This document shows, piece by piece, positions 26,260 through 35,451 of a stretch of DNA of 64,000 nt (positions are counted from its first letter, which is position 1; each line of letters begins with the position of its first letter). Below the pieces are notes generated by a model that worked only from the letters and a program-made list of their open reading frames with translations, was not told where the DNA came from and did no database searches. The translations under genes were made by a program, and so were the position numbers. Source of the stretch: Cellvibrio zantedeschiae (GTDB lineage: Bacteria > Pseudomonadota > Gammaproteobacteria > Pseudomonadales > Cellvibrionaceae); contig NZ_BMYZ01000001.1 in NCBI RefSeq assembly GCF_014652535.1, positions 2,046,001 through 2,110,000 of the forward strand, read 5' to 3'.

Positions 26260-27515
26260 TCATTGGCATCCTCATCACCCAACACCATATTCCCACCCGC
26301 TTCTTTCCCTAATCGCAGTAAATGGGTAGCACTTTTGATTTGCGGATCAACACCATCTTGCATATGGTTACTAACGCCGGCGCTAAAATAAAGCCGTTTG
26401 GATTCGCCGTTAATCACACATTCTTCAGAAGATAATAGCTGCCGTACCCTGCTAATAAGGGAAACCGCTTTTTCATTGTCCAACCCCGGCAAGAGCACAA
26501 AAAAATCATCCGCATCCGCACGACAAATTAAAAAGCGTTCAAGCATATTATTTAAACACTGCGCCACATGTTTGAGCGCAAGATCACCGGATTCATGACC
26601 GTATTGTTCGTTAAAATCCCGGAAGTGATCTACGTTAATGACCGCTAGAGCCAAAGGCATGGATTTTTCCTGGGCGTTGCGATAAACCTCGCGCGCTGCG
26701 TTAAAAAAATGATGGCGATGATACAAACCTGTGAGGTGATCGCGCTGCGCTGCGCTGGTAATTTGCTCAACCAGTTCGAGATATTCAAGGTTGTGAATAA
26801 TGCGGCAATAAAACTCTTCCGGGTGAAAAGGTTTGCGTAAAAAGTCGTTGGCGCCGTGTTTGATAAATTTAGCAGACAAAGCTTCTGTGCTTTCGCCAGA
26901 GACACCAATCATAATCAAATCAGTTTTGTCGTATTTGTAACGCAAGTTTTTAACCAATTCAAAACCGTCCATGCGCGGCATATTGTAATCGGTAATTAAT
27001 AAGCGGACGTCCTGATTATCGAGCAGCACTTTAATTGCATCAACACCATCTTTTGCTTCCACTACTTGAAACAAGTGGCGGCGAAATAAATTGCTCACGT
27101 GCTTACGTGACATGTCGGAATCATCAACAACAAGCACTTTGATCTGTTCGTTTTTTTCCAGGCGATGAATTAAATCGACTGCCTTGTTGTAAGCGTAGCG
27201 CCCTTCTTTGGTGACATAATCCACTATGCCCTTGGCAAAAAGATGTTCACGTTTTTTTTCGTCGTAACTGCCAGTCAGCACAATCGTGGGGATTTTTTGC
27301 GAGAGAGCGTAGTCAACAATTTCGCCATCAGGCGCATCAGGTAAATTCAAATCCACCAGTGCTGCGAAAATATCCTGGGGATGTTGCTCTACAATTTCTT
27401 GAGCCTGAGCCATGTTGGCTGCGAATAGCGCCTGATAGTGCGGATACTGCGCCATTAAATGGCGCAGCACTTTAATGACCATATCACTGTCTTCTACGAT
27501 CAGGACTTTTTTCAT
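26256..27515 (-). CDS. Dual-receiver response regulator with degenerate GGDEF domain
   Basis: A 419-residue protein: REC1 (about 1-115; KVLIVEDSD, phospho-acceptor in ALVDLNLPD), REC2 (about 128-250; KVLVVDDSD, phospho-acceptor in LLITDYNMPRMDGFELV), and a GGDEF fold (about 258-410; DHLTGLYHRHHF). The signature loop reads ADADDFFVLLPG where RxGGDEF is expected: both glycines are gone, so cyclase activity is doubtful and it may bind c-di-GMP or GTP or act through its partners. No HPt or kinase gene lies next to it. Confidence 0.88.
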   Translation of the reverse strand: MKKVLIVEDSDMVIKVLRHLMAQYPHYQALFAANMAQAQEIVEQHPQDIFAALVDLNLPDAPDGEIVDYALSQKIPTIVLTGSYDEKKREHLFAKGIVDYVTKEGRYAYNKAVDLIHRLEKNEQIKVLVVDDSDMSRKHVSNLFRRHLFQVVEAKDGVDAIKVLLDNQDVRLLITDYNMPRMDGFELVKNLRYKYDKTDLIMIGVSGESTEALSAKFIKHGANDFLRKPFHPEEFYCRIIHNLEYLELVEQITSAAQRDHLTGLYHRHHFFNAAREVYRNAQEKSMPLALAVINVDHFRDFNEQYGHESGDLALKHVAQCLNNMLERFLICRADADDFFVLLPGLDNEKAVSLISRVRQLLSSEECVINGESKRLYFSAGVSNHMQDGVDPQIKSATHLLRLGKEAGGNMVLGDEDAND

Positions 27516-27600
27516 CAGCGAGCACTCTGGAATTTATTTGAATACCTTTGAGTGTAGCCAAACTTTGAAAAAGTGCTGTTAAATCAATAAGGCAGTAGTT

Positions 27601-28410
27601 TTAAGACCACAAAAACGCAGAAATTTTGGTGTTAAACAAGAAGCCACTAAAGACTTTCGTCGCTACCGGAGAGGCAATTGAGCCTGCACCGAAACAAACG
27701 TGCAACGGCAATAAATGCTCTTCACGCGGGTGACAAAAAAGCGCTTCGGGCGCATTTTTCCAGTCCACCAGACGTGCCGCTCTATCTTCCGCAGTTAAGC
27801 CATCCTGCGTAATAGTTTCCGTCAGCCAATCGTCAAAGTCTTCGCTTCTCGCTTGTGTTGAGGGATTCGCCGAGAAAAATGCCCGCATATTATGGAATGA
27901 CATACCAGAGCCAAGAATCAGCACGCCTTGCTCGCGCAAGGGCGCAAGCACTTTGCCGAGCGCTATATGCGCAGCGGGATCAAGGCTTTTAAGCAGCGAT
28001 AACTGAACAACCGGAATATTGGCATGCGGATACATCAACATAAGCGGCACAAAACTACCGTGGTCCAGATCGCGCGCAGCATCCAGACGTGACTTCAAAC
28101 CCTGAGCTTCCAGTAAAGCTGCAATCTGTTGTGCTAATGCAGGATCGCCCGCAACAGGATATTTAAACTCGTAAGATTTCGGTGGAAATCCAGAATAGTC
28201 GTACAACATGCCGGGCGCAGGGCTATTAGAAATAGTCGCAATATTTTCCTCCCAGTGCGCGGTAATGACCACAATAGCTGTAGGTCGCGGTAAATCCGCA
28301 CTTACTGACTTCATAAATGCGGTGAGCTCGCGGTGATTGGCCTCGCCTAACAATGGCATAGGCCCACCACCGTGGGGGACAAACAGTACAGGCATGATTT
28401 TATCGCTCAT
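27601..28410 (-). CDS. Extradiol ring-cleavage dioxygenase, class III (DODA/LigB-type)
   Basis: A 269-residue member of the YgiD/4,5-DOPA-dioxygenase family. Start at 28410 has AGAGG five bases upstream; the upstream frame adds nine residues. Metal-site candidates: His in LFVPHGGGPMPL near residue 14, His in VITAHWEE near residue 53, and His-associated regions DHGSFVPLMLMYPHANIPV and GSGMSFHNMRAF, which match the family pattern. YgiD-type proteins are often zinc or iron enzymes of uncertain substrate. It stands alone between the regulator and a DMT transporter, so no pathway is suggested. Confidence 0.85.
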   Translation of the reverse strand: MSDKIMPVLFVPHGGGPMPLLGEANHRELTAFMKSVSADLPRPTAIVVITAHWEENIATISNSPAPGMLYDYSGFPPKSYEFKYPVAGDPALAQQIAALLEAQGLKSRLDAARDLDHGSFVPLMLMYPHANIPVVQLSLLKSLDPAAHIALGKVLAPLREQGVLILGSGMSFHNMRAFFSANPSTQARSEDFDDWLTETITQDGLTAEDRAARLVDWKNAPEALFCHPREEHLLPLHVCFGAGSIASPVATKVFSGFLFNTKISAFLWS

Positions 28411-28501
28411 AAACACCTCTTCAAGATTGGTATTCACAGGATAATTAATATCACAGAAGAAATGGTTCGTATTTGACGATGGATTAAAACGAAAAAACGA
28501 A

Positions 28502-29380
28502 TCAATCCGTCAGGGTCATGGCTGACTTGTTGTGTTCGCGCAGGGATTCGTAGATAGCAGCAGTGACGATGATTGCGCCGCCGACAAAAGTGGAAACATC
28601 AGGAATGCTGTGTAAAAAAATCACCCCGTAGATAACACCATAAACCGGTTGCATACAGGCAACCAAGCCGACTGTTTTAGCTTTGAGGTAACGGAGCGCG
28701 TAACCAAACAATGTATGCGAGAAAGCGGTGAAAAATAAACCGAGAATTAAAATTAATCCCCAATCCATGCTGCTGGGAACGTGCTTTGAGGAAAAAATAA
28801 CTGGCGTCATTAGCACTGCAACAATGAGCACTTGATAACTCATAGAGCGGGCAGAAGATTGGCCACTAAACCAGTAACTCAATAGCAAATTACGCAAAGC
28901 GAAGGTAAATGCAGAAACAATCCCCCAGAGAACCCCTTGGGTCATGCTGTTGGCAAAATCAAATTCGGGCACGAGAAAATAAATACCGACCAGCACAAAC
29001 ATGCCGCTGGCAACATCGCCCCAATCTATTTTGGTGCCCCTGAGTAGCGGCTCCATAAATACTGTCATTACCGGGTACGCGTAAAGCGACAGCATGCCTA
29101 CGGCGATATTCGATACTTGCATGGAATGAAAAAAAGTAATCCAGTGCACACACAGCAACACGCCAAGCACTAACATACGGCGATAATCACGCGCAGATTC
29201 AAGAGCCACATGACCTTCGCGCCACCATACCCAGGCGAATAAAACGCCTGCCGCAATCCAGGTGCGGTAGCCGGTAATATCCCACGCGGGTAAGTTGATA
29301 ATCTGCGAAAACAGCCCCGTAGCCGCCATTAAAAATGCGCCTACGTGGAGAGTTATTAACGCCGACTTAGTGGATGACAT
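28502..29380 (-). CDS. EamA/DMT-family transporter
   Basis: A 292-residue inner membrane protein with about ten predicted hydrophobic helices in two EamA repeats (first about residues 5-130, second about 145-280). Features such as LGVLLCVHWITFFHSMQVSNIAVGMLSLYAYPV (in parts: VHWITFFHSMQ, SNIAVGMLSLYAYPV) and ALRYLKAKTVGLVACMQPVYG match drug/metabolite exporters. Substrate cannot be told. It follows the RNA helicase gene by 76 bp on the same strand. Confidence 0.88.
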   Translation of the reverse strand: MSSTKSALITLHVGAFLMAATGLFSQIINLPAWDITGYRTWIAAGVLFAWVWWREGHVALESARDYRRMLVLGVLLCVHWITFFHSMQVSNIAVGMLSLYAYPVMTVFMEPLLRGTKIDWGDVASGMFVLVGIYFLVPEFDFANSMTQGVLWGIVSAFTFALRNLLLSYWFSGQSSARSMSYQVLIVAVLMTPVIFSSKHVPSSMDWGLILILGLFFTAFSHTLFGYALRYLKAKTVGLVACMQPVYGVIYGVIFLHSIPDVSTFVGGAIIVTAAIYESLREHNKSAMTLTD

Positions 29381-29456
29381 GAATTAAACCGAATCAATTT
29401 TTTACTACATCCGTGCGTGTTGTTCGCGCGGTTTTCCGTTTATTAATACATTTTTA

Positions 29457-31109
29457 TTAAGCACGAGGGCGACCGCCGCTGCGATGCCCACCACTGCGAC
29501 TACCACCTGAACCACGACTGCCACCGCTGCGGTTTGTACGCGCACCAGCACGGGGGCGATCCTCACGCGAGCTTCTGGGTGCCGGCGGCAAATCAGGCGG
29601 AGTTAGCAACAAATATTCTGGTGGTTGCTCACATTTAATTTCTTTGCCCAACAACTTCTCGATGGGCTCAAGACGGAATGCATCGTCTTCACACGCAAAA
29701 CTAATTGAAGTACCGCTCTTGCCTGCACGACCCGTACGACCAATGCGATGCACATAATCTTCTGGTTCTTCGGGCAAGGTGAAATTCACAACGTGACTAA
29801 TATCGCTAATATGAATGCCGCGCCCCGCTACATCGGTAGCGACCAACACTTTCATATCACCATTTTTAAACGCGTCTAAAGTTGATACGCGTTTGTTTTG
29901 CGTGATTTCGCCAGACAACAAACCTGCGTTAACGCCATGACGAACAAGTTTCTCTTGCAAATCACGACACTCGTCGCGGCGATTCGCAAACACAATCATG
30001 CTTTCGGCATGTTCTTGTTGAATCAAGTTGTAGAGCAAGGTGTATTTTTCTTCTGTCGAAACCAAATACACATGTTGTTCAACTGTAGAGTTGGCAACAT
30101 TTTCCGGTTGGATATCGATAGTGACTGGCTTGTAGGTCCACTGCTCTACCAAATTGCGGACATCATCGGTAAAAGTTGCAGAGAAAAATAACGTTTGGCG
30201 ATCTTCACGCTTGGGTGCTTGACGAACAATTTGACGCACTTGCGGGATAAAACCCATGTCCAACATGCGGTCTGCTTCGTCGATAACTAGCACTTCTAGC
30301 TGATCGAGATACACATCTTTGTTGCCACAAAAATCTAATAGACGGCCCGGTGTCGCCACCAAAATATCTACCAGATCTTCATGCAGATGACGCTGCTGTT
30401 TAACGTAATCCATACCGCCAACCAGCGTGTGGATTTTTAAATCAGTGTACTTGCACAGTAATTTTGCATCTTCAGCAATCTGGATCACCAATTCACGAGT
30501 GGGCGCAATAATGAGCGCACGCGCCTCACCTGCGTAACGTTTTTCAGCGATAGGATTTTTAAGCAAGTCATCGATAATTGCCGTTAAAAAAGCGGCTGTT
30601 TTACCCGTACCGGTTTGAGCCTTACCGACAACATCCTTACCCTGTAAGGCATGAGGTAATGACTGAGCTTGAATAGGTGAGCAGTAAGAAAATCCTAAGT
30701 CAGCAACGGCGTGCATAATTTCCGGTGCTAAATCCAAATCCTGAAAGCGGGTTTTACCTGCAACTTCTTCAACAACAAAAGACGCGGGGTCCCAAGGTTC
30801 GTGTTTGACTGGAGCGGCTTTGCGAGCTGGGCGTTGGTTAGTTTGGGCAGGACGATCAGACTTGTTACGGGGCTTCTTATCACGGCTTGGATTATCGCGG
30901 CCTTGGTTGTCACGACTTTGATGATCACGAGAAGAATTGTGTTCACGAGGCGCGTTGGTTTTCTCAGATGACGAGTGCGATGAATGTCGTGAAGGCCGGT
31001 TGGATTCAGGCTTTTTTGCGCCCGCTCCTGAGTGTGTATTGCCGGTAGAAGATTGTGCTGCCGGGGCTTCATTTGCACCCATTAGCTTTTTAAAAAATTT
31101 GCCGATCAA
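29457..31109 (-). CDS. rhlB: DEAD-box ATP-dependent RNA helicase, RhlB-like
   Basis: A 550-residue DEAD-box helicase. Residues about 1-110 are a low-complexity, Ser/Arg/Asn-rich linker ([20 protein letters not shown]) after an amphipathic start [11 protein letters not shown]. The core has the Q motif ([12 protein letters not shown]), motif I AQTGTGKT, Ia PTRELVIQ, motif [11 protein letters not shown], motif III SATF, motif V and motif [15 protein letters not shown]. The C-terminal ~45 residues are RGG/SG repeats likely to bind RNA. It resembles the Pseudomonas RhlB-like helicase with an extended N-terminus; other DEAD paralogues remain possible. Confidence 0.88.
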   Translation of the reverse strand: MIGKFFKKLMGANEAPAAQSSTGNTHSGAGAKKPESNRPSRHSSHSSSEKTNAPREHNSSRDHQSRDNQGRDNPSRDKKPRNKSDRPAQTNQRPARKAAPVKHEPWDPASFVVEEVAGKTRFQDLDLAPEIMHAVADLGFSYCSPIQAQSLPHALQGKDVVGKAQTGTGKTAAFLTAIIDDLLKNPIAEKRYAGEARALIIAPTRELVIQIAEDAKLLCKYTDLKIHTLVGGMDYVKQQRHLHEDLVDILVATPGRLLDFCGNKDVYLDQLEVLVIDEADRMLDMGFIPQVRQIVRQAPKREDRQTLFFSATFTDDVRNLVEQWTYKPVTIDIQPENVANSTVEQHVYLVSTEEKYTLLYNLIQQEHAESMIVFANRRDECRDLQEKLVRHGVNAGLLSGEITQNKRVSTLDAFKNGDMKVLVATDVAGRGIHISDISHVVNFTLPEEPEDYVHRIGRTGRAGKSGTSISFACEDDAFRLEPIEKLLGKEIKCEQPPEYLLLTPPDLPPAPRSSREDRPRAGARTNRSGGSRGSGGSRSGGHRSGGRPRA

Positions 31110-31324
31110 GGTTATTTACCTAGCTGTATGAAAATCTAAAGAACTCTTCCGAGTATACATGATTAGTATGATAAATTGTCCGCTAAATGACGCCAATCGA
31201 CGCAAAAAGCGGCAAACCCCGGCATTAAGCAGGAAATTTTCAATAAAGCCAAGCTTGCGAAGGAATAAGTGCATTAGTTACTCTCGCCCTATTCCAACCT
31301 CTACCCAACTACACAGGAACCAAG

Positions 31325-32014
31325 ATGAGAATCCATAGCCTGCAACACGTCCCTTTTGAAGATATCGGCAGCCTGATTCAGGACGTAAAAGCCAGCGGCC
31401 ACTCGCTGACCACGACCCATTGGTATAAAGGCGACTCAGCTCCTGAGTTGGAGAGTTTCGATTTGCTGGTAGTTATGGGTGGCCCCATGGGTGTTTACGA
31501 TGACGACATCTATCCCTGGCTTGCGCCGGAAAAAGAATTTATTGCCAAGGCAATTGCAGCGGGCAAAAAAGTGATGGGCATTTGCCTGGGTGCGCAATTA
31601 ATTGCCTGCGTATTGGGGGCACAAGTAACTCGTAACGTATATCGCGAAATTGGCTGGTTCCCCTTAGAAATTTGTGCTGACGCTAGCAGCCACCCAGTGG
31701 CAAAAATATTAGCGGAATGCAAATACGTTTTTCATTGGCACGGCGATACTTTCGCAATACCGCCGCAAGCACAACTTTTGGCCTCCAGCAAAGCCTGCGC
31801 GAACCAGGCCTACGTGATTGACAATCAGGTTTATGGATTTCAATTTCATTTGGAAACGACTGAGCAATCAGCCGCGGCGCTTATTAAAAATTGCGCAGAA
31901 GATTTGGACAAATCTACTTACGTGCAGAGTGCTGAAGAAATTATGAAAGACAAAGAAAACTTCATCGCCATTAATAAAGCTATGAGTGCGGTATTTAATC
32001 AGCTGCTGAAATAA
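31325..32014 (+). CDS. Class I glutamine amidotransferase-like protein
   Basis: A 229-residue free-standing GATase1-fold protein of the GMP-synthase-amidotransferase-like group (COG0518). Nucleophilic Cys lies in MGICLGAQLIA near residue 87, and the His/Glu pair in YGFQFHLETTEQ near residues 175-180. GGPMGVYDDDIYPWL near residues 53-67 is typical of the family. Members hydrolyse glutamine or gamma-glutamyl compounds; the partner or substrate is unknown. It is monocistronic, and its 3' end overlaps the convergent DUF393 gene by 20 bp. Confidence 0.87.
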   Translation: MRIHSLQHVPFEDIGSLIQDVKASGHSLTTTHWYKGDSAPELESFDLLVVMGGPMGVYDDDIYPWLAPEKEFIAKAIAAGKKVMGICLGAQLIACVLGAQVTRNVYREIGWFPLEICADASSHPVAKILAECKYVFHWHGDTFAIPPQAQLLASSKACANQAYVIDNQVYGFQFHLETTEQSAAALIKNCAEDLDKSTYVQSAEEIMKDKENFIAINKAMSAVFNQLLK

Positions 32015-32429
32015 AACGATTTAACAACTCGGGCGATGGCATAGCACAAACAGTACTTCGCCCCATCAATTTATAACGATTACGCGCAACCCAAAGATAA
32101 AGATTATCACGCAAAAAACGTGGCAATATTTTTGCTACATAAATCCAGCTTAAGTACCACGATAAATAAGAAGCTATGTGCAAAACCGCATCGCTTTTTT
32201 CATAGACCTTGTCGCCATCCAACAACAACATACTTTCATGGGTATCTAACGGCAAGCCTAACCAAGCTAGAATTTTTTGTCCCGCAGGTGATTGCACACT
32301 GCAAAATTTTAACTTTTGGTGCGGATCATTGCGAATCAAAAATAGCATATTGCGATTACATAAATTGCAAACACCGTCAAATAGAACTAACCTCTCAATT
32401 CCATCCAAAATTTTCGGCTTATCATGCAT
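31995..32429 (-). CDS. DUF393 / DCC-family thiol-disulfide oxidoreductase-like protein
   Basis: A 144-residue DCC-family (YuxK-like) protein. The diagnostic LVLFDGVCNLCNRNMLFLIRND (in parts: LFDGVCNLCN) sits at residues about 14-30 with D-x2-C-x2-C, resembling a thioredoxin-type active site; SPAGQKILAWLGL and SDAVLHIASYL are also conserved. The C-terminal RNRYKLMGR is typical. Function is not settled. Its ATG directly follows the stop codon of the VIT-family gene (TAA-ATG), so the two are co-translated. Confidence 0.88.
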   Translation of the reverse strand: MHDKPKILDGIERLVLFDGVCNLCNRNMLFLIRNDPHQKLKFCSVQSPAGQKILAWLGLPLDTHESMLLLDGDKVYEKSDAVLHIASYLSWYLSWIYVAKILPRFLRDNLYLWVARNRYKLMGRSTVCAMPSPELLNRFISAAD

Positions 32430-33125
32430 TTACACTTGAACTCCAAACATGCTCCCAACCAATCCTGTTAAACCCATAGCTAACGCCCCCCAAATGCACA
32501 CACGCAAAGCGCCTTTATATAAGTTAGCTCCACCCACTTTCGCTGCTAGACCACCTAGAATCGCAAGCGCAACAAGCGAACTCAGTGCAACGCCAGGGAT
32601 TATAAATTTTTCACTCACCAGCAGCACAACCAATAAAGGAATTAACGCACCTACTGCAAAAGTAGCGGCTGATGTTAGTGCGGCTTGCAAAGGTTTAGCT
32701 TGTAAAAATTCCACAATACCCAGTTCGTCGCGAGCATGGGCAGCAAGTGCATCATGGGCAGTGAGTTGTACAGCAACTTGATGCGCCAGCTCTCGCTCCA
32801 ATCCACGCGCTCTATAGATTTCTGTTAACTCGCGTAATTCTGCTTCAGGATGCGCAGCAAGTTCATCTGTTTCACGGGCGATATCTGCAGTTTCCGTATC
32901 AGCTTGCGAGCAAACAGAAACATATTCACCTGCAGCCATGGAAAGAGAACCGGCAACTAAACCCGCAACGCCGGTTAAAAGAACTGCATTCACTGATGTT
33001 TGCGCTGCCGCAATTCCCATCATTAAGCTGGCGGTGGAAATAATGCCATCATTCGCACCAAGAACAGCGGCGCGCAGCCAACCAAGATGTTGGATCTTAT
33101 GGTTTTCCCCATGTCGCTTTACCAT
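32430..33125 (-). CDS. VIT/CCC1-family iron/manganese transporter
   Basis: A 231-residue membrane protein of the VIT1/CCC1 family that exports or sequesters Fe2+ or Mn2+. I use ATG 33125 (MVKRHGENHKIQH); the longer frame adds an unsupported hydrophobic leader. Family signatures: LRAAVLGANDGIISTASLMMG near residues 17-37 (in two parts), LVAGSLSMAAGEYVSVCSQ near 60-78, and the acidic cytoplasmic loop (LRELTEIYRARGLERE) that binds metal, then three further helices. It is translationally joined to the DUF393 gene. Confidence 0.92.
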   Translation of the reverse strand: MVKRHGENHKIQHLGWLRAAVLGANDGIISTASLMMGIAAAQTSVNAVLLTGVAGLVAGSLSMAAGEYVSVCSQADTETADIARETDELAAHPEAELRELTEIYRARGLERELAHQVAVQLTAHDALAAHARDELGIVEFLQAKPLQAALTSAATFAVGALIPLLVVLLVSEKFIIPGVALSSLVALAILGGLAAKVGGANLYKGALRVCIWGALAMGLTGLVGSMFGVQV

Positions 33126-33180
33126 TTGAAAATTCCGAGAAATAAATACATTGAGAAATATAAAAAATAGCAACCGGAAA

Positions 33181-33210
33181 CAACAATGCTCGCCGGAGCG
33201 AGCATTGTTG
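33181..33210 (-). terminator. Hairpin between the DUF3617 and VIT genes
   Basis: A 12-bp perfect stem (CAACAATGCTCG with CGAGCATTGTTG) and a 6-nt loop lie just past the DUF3617 stop. The minus-strand side has only TTT after the stem, so termination is likely weak; the plus side has a longer T-rich tract. Confidence 0.55.
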
Positions 33211-33215
33211 TATTT

Positions 33216-33836
33216 TTATTTGGTCTTAGGTGGTAGCGGTTTTACATCTCCGCAGTCGCTAGATAACCATTTTCCAGATTGCGTACCTTCAATGGTTTGA
33301 ACTTTTTTGTTAACTTCTGTAGTTACTTTTGTAGTGCCGGTGTAAGCCTTGTTGCTCTGAAAAACAATTTGTCCTTCTCCGTTCACCGGGTGTTCACCTT
33401 TGCAAGCAAAGGTTGATTTAAATACATTTGCAGAAACCTGCGTGACTTTCTGTTCGCAGTTTTCAGCCTGCGGCAATTCACCACTGTCAATCTGAGCTTG
33501 AGTTACACAAACCTTTATGATGGTGCCGTCTTTTGAGATGTGTAAATTTTGCGAGGTCATATCAATTCCTTTATCAGAAATTTTTATGCCTTGCTTAGCC
33601 ATCATATCTTCCATCATTTTGCGCTGTTCCGGCGACATATTAGCCATTTGCTTTTTCATTTCATCCATGGCCTGGCTAACTTGTTCTTGTTGAACGCCGG
33701 TTATGGCGCCAATGCTACCCTCATTCAATTTGAAGGTGTGTTCCCATAAGCCCGGTTTCATATCAACTTGCACTGCATATGCATTAAGACTTAAGCCTGC
33801 GGCCACAATGAATCCTGCCAATGTAACTAGTTTCAT
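33216..33836 (-). CDS. DUF3617 family exported protein
   Basis: A 206-residue protein with a signal peptide (cut near AYA|VQ). I use ATG 33836, with GGGAG upstream. DUF3617 features: VDMKPGLWEHTFKL at the mature N-terminus, a Met/Gln-rich helix QAMDEMKKQMANMSPEQRK, then the beta-rich KVCVTQAQIDSGELPQAENCEQKV (in parts) and GEHPVNGEGQIVFQSNKAYTG with conserved Cys in CEQ and ACKGE. Members are periplasmic; function unknown. Confidence 0.85.
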   Translation of the reverse strand: MKLVTLAGFIVAAGLSLNAYAVQVDMKPGLWEHTFKLNEGSIGAITGVQQEQVSQAMDEMKKQMANMSPEQRKMMEDMMAKQGIKISDKGIDMTSQNLHISKDGTIIKVCVTQAQIDSGELPQAENCEQKVTQVSANVFKSTFACKGEHPVNGEGQIVFQSNKAYTGTTKVTTEVNKKVQTIEGTQSGKWLSSDCGDVKPLPPKTK

Positions 33837-33938
33837 AATCATCTCCCGTTGGTTTGCCCGATAGTTCTGTCCTGCAATACTTATCACGCTATTCTCAAAC
33901 CATTATACAAGCGATAGCAAGCAGTTTTTAACATGCAT

Positions 33939-33966
33939 AAAAAAGCCGCTATTAAAGCGGCTTTTT
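33939..33966. terminator. Bidirectional terminator after the SGNH lipoprotein gene
   Basis: AAAAAGCCGCT and AGCGGCTTTTT (33940-33950, 33956-33966) form an 11-bp stem with a 5-nt loop and A/T tails on both sides. It starts 16 bp past the SGNH gene stop. Confidence 0.88.
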
Positions 33967-33981
33967 AAGTGGATTGTTGTT

Positions 33982-35340
33982 TTACTTAAGTAATTTGAGC
34001 AAGGTAGGCTCCATGGCTTTAGCCCAAATCTCATATCCCTTTTCATTAGGATGTAATAAATCAGGCATTATTTCCTTAGGCAAATTACCCTTGTCGTCCA
34101 GGAAGGATTTATTAATATCGAGGAAATAGATTTTCTTGTTATCTGCAAACGTGGAAATAATGGCGTTCACACGATTATTAATTTGACGCAGCTCACCTTC
34201 AGGTTTTTCATCACGCGGGAAAATTGCCAACAATAATATTTTGGTATTTGGTAAGCGCTTCTGCAACTCTTCTATGTCGCGCTTAATACCCGCAGCAGTC
34301 AATTCAGGCTTCTCCTGACGATGACCGGTATTGTTAGTACCAAACATCAACACAGCAACTTTCGGGTTTAAGCCATCCACTTCGCCATGCAGCAAACGCC
34401 ACAATACGTTTTCGGTACGATCTCCGCCAAAGCCTAAAGCAACTGCATTATATTTTTCGTAATTATGATTAAAAACGTTAAAGCCATCTTTTTCCCAACC
34501 CTGAGTAATGGAGTCACCGATAAAAATAACCTGCGCATTTTTACGTACTTTAATTTCTTCGAGCTTTTGCAAGTGACGCGGCAACCACCAACTAATAGAC
34601 CACCATTCATTTAACATGGAGGGAGTAACGGCTACTGTTTTATAATCGGGACACGTAACATTTGTGTTACCGGTTTTCTGGATATTTACATTCGCGATAG
34701 CAAGCTTACCCTCTCCACCTGTTTCAAGCGCAAAAGGTAAACGGACGCCAGAAAAATTATCACCGTCCTGCGCGAAACATTTCAGCGGAACACTTAAATG
34801 TTGCCAGCCTTTTCCAGCCAATTCCCGACCATCCAAAACATAGGGGATCTTCCGCTCGCAACTACTACCAACGCATTTAGCTTTAAAAGCCAAACCACCT
34901 TTGGCTAGCTCAATCACATTAAGATGAAAATTAACAACACCAGCTTGCATGTAATCAGCAAGATCAAGCGGTGCGTTGGCTTCAAAATTTAGCGCAGCTC
35001 GCCAGGAATCTTTCCATGCAAATGTCAATGCGTCGGCACTTGCAGACTTATCGGTTTTCGTAACGCTCACATCTGAGTTAGGTGCGGATGAACCTGCAAT
35101 TTTGCTCACTTTTGCTGAGCTGCCTTCAAGCACTTGCTGGGCCACCGGGCTTTCAATAACTACACGAATATTGGGATTTGTTTGCCCAGAATATAAATTC
35201 AAACCTTGCGTCGTTGCCGCTTGATTAACATTTGATGATTTTTTCTCTACCGTTTTTTGCCCGGTATGATTACAAGACACCAAAACCAAACTTAAACAGC
35301 TGATAATCGCCGAACGCATCGCATAAGATCGCTTTTGCAT
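33982..35340 (-). CDS. Lipoprotein SGNH/GDSL hydrolase with N-terminal beta-sandwich (ExoP-like) domain
   Basis: A 452-residue protein. The lipobox is VLVSCNHTG near residues 20-28, so it is membrane anchored. I use ATG 35340, with GGAG six bases upstream. Residues about 75-220 look like the galactose-binding-like domain of ExoP-type glycosidases (FAWKDSWRAALNFEANAPLDLADYM in parts, GWQHLSVPLKCFAQDGDNF). Residues about 245-450 are an SGNH esterase of the PAF-acetylhydrolase/acetylxylan esterase type: block I VIFIGDSITQGWEKDG, block II GFGGDRTENVLWRL, block III FGTNNTGH, block V LLHPNEKGYEIW. A carbohydrate deacetylase is likely. It lies just beyond the terminator of the fucose cluster. Confidence 0.85.
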   Translation of the reverse strand: MQKRSYAMRSAIISCLSLVLVSCNHTGQKTVEKKSSNVNQAATTQGLNLYSGQTNPNIRVVIESPVAQQVLEGSSAKVSKIAGSSAPNSDVSVTKTDKSASADALTFAWKDSWRAALNFEANAPLDLADYMQAGVVNFHLNVIELAKGGLAFKAKCVGSSCERKIPYVLDGRELAGKGWQHLSVPLKCFAQDGDNFSGVRLPFALETGGEGKLAIANVNIQKTGNTNVTCPDYKTVAVTPSMLNEWWSISWWLPRHLQKLEEIKVRKNAQVIFIGDSITQGWEKDGFNVFNHNYEKYNAVALGFGGDRTENVLWRLLHGEVDGLNPKVAVLMFGTNNTGHRQEKPELTAAGIKRDIEELQKRLPNTKILLLAIFPRDEKPEGELRQINNRVNAIISTFADNKKIYFLDINKSFLDDKGNLPKEIMPDLLHPNEKGYEIWAKAMEPTLLKLLK

Positions 35341-35387
35341 ACTTGTCTCCAATTATTTTTATGAATGATTTAAAGGTGGTTGAAAGT

Positions 35388-35413
35388 AAAATTCCCGCAG
35401 AGCGGGAATTTTG
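35388..35413. terminator. Terminator of the fucose catabolic operon
   Basis: AAAATTCCCGC / GCGGGAATTTT, an 11-bp stem with a 3-nt loop and A/T flanks, lies 39 bp past the FAH-type hydrolase stop. It works on paper in both directions. Confidence 0.85.
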
Positions 35414-35451
35414 AATCATTTTATTAAACTCTAATTAGGTTTTTGCCACGC

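Noticed and set aside
31995-32014. 20-bp overlap of two convergent genes as a frameshift or misassembly
   Set aside because: Both proteins have intact, family-length C-termini, so the overlap is real and not unusual.
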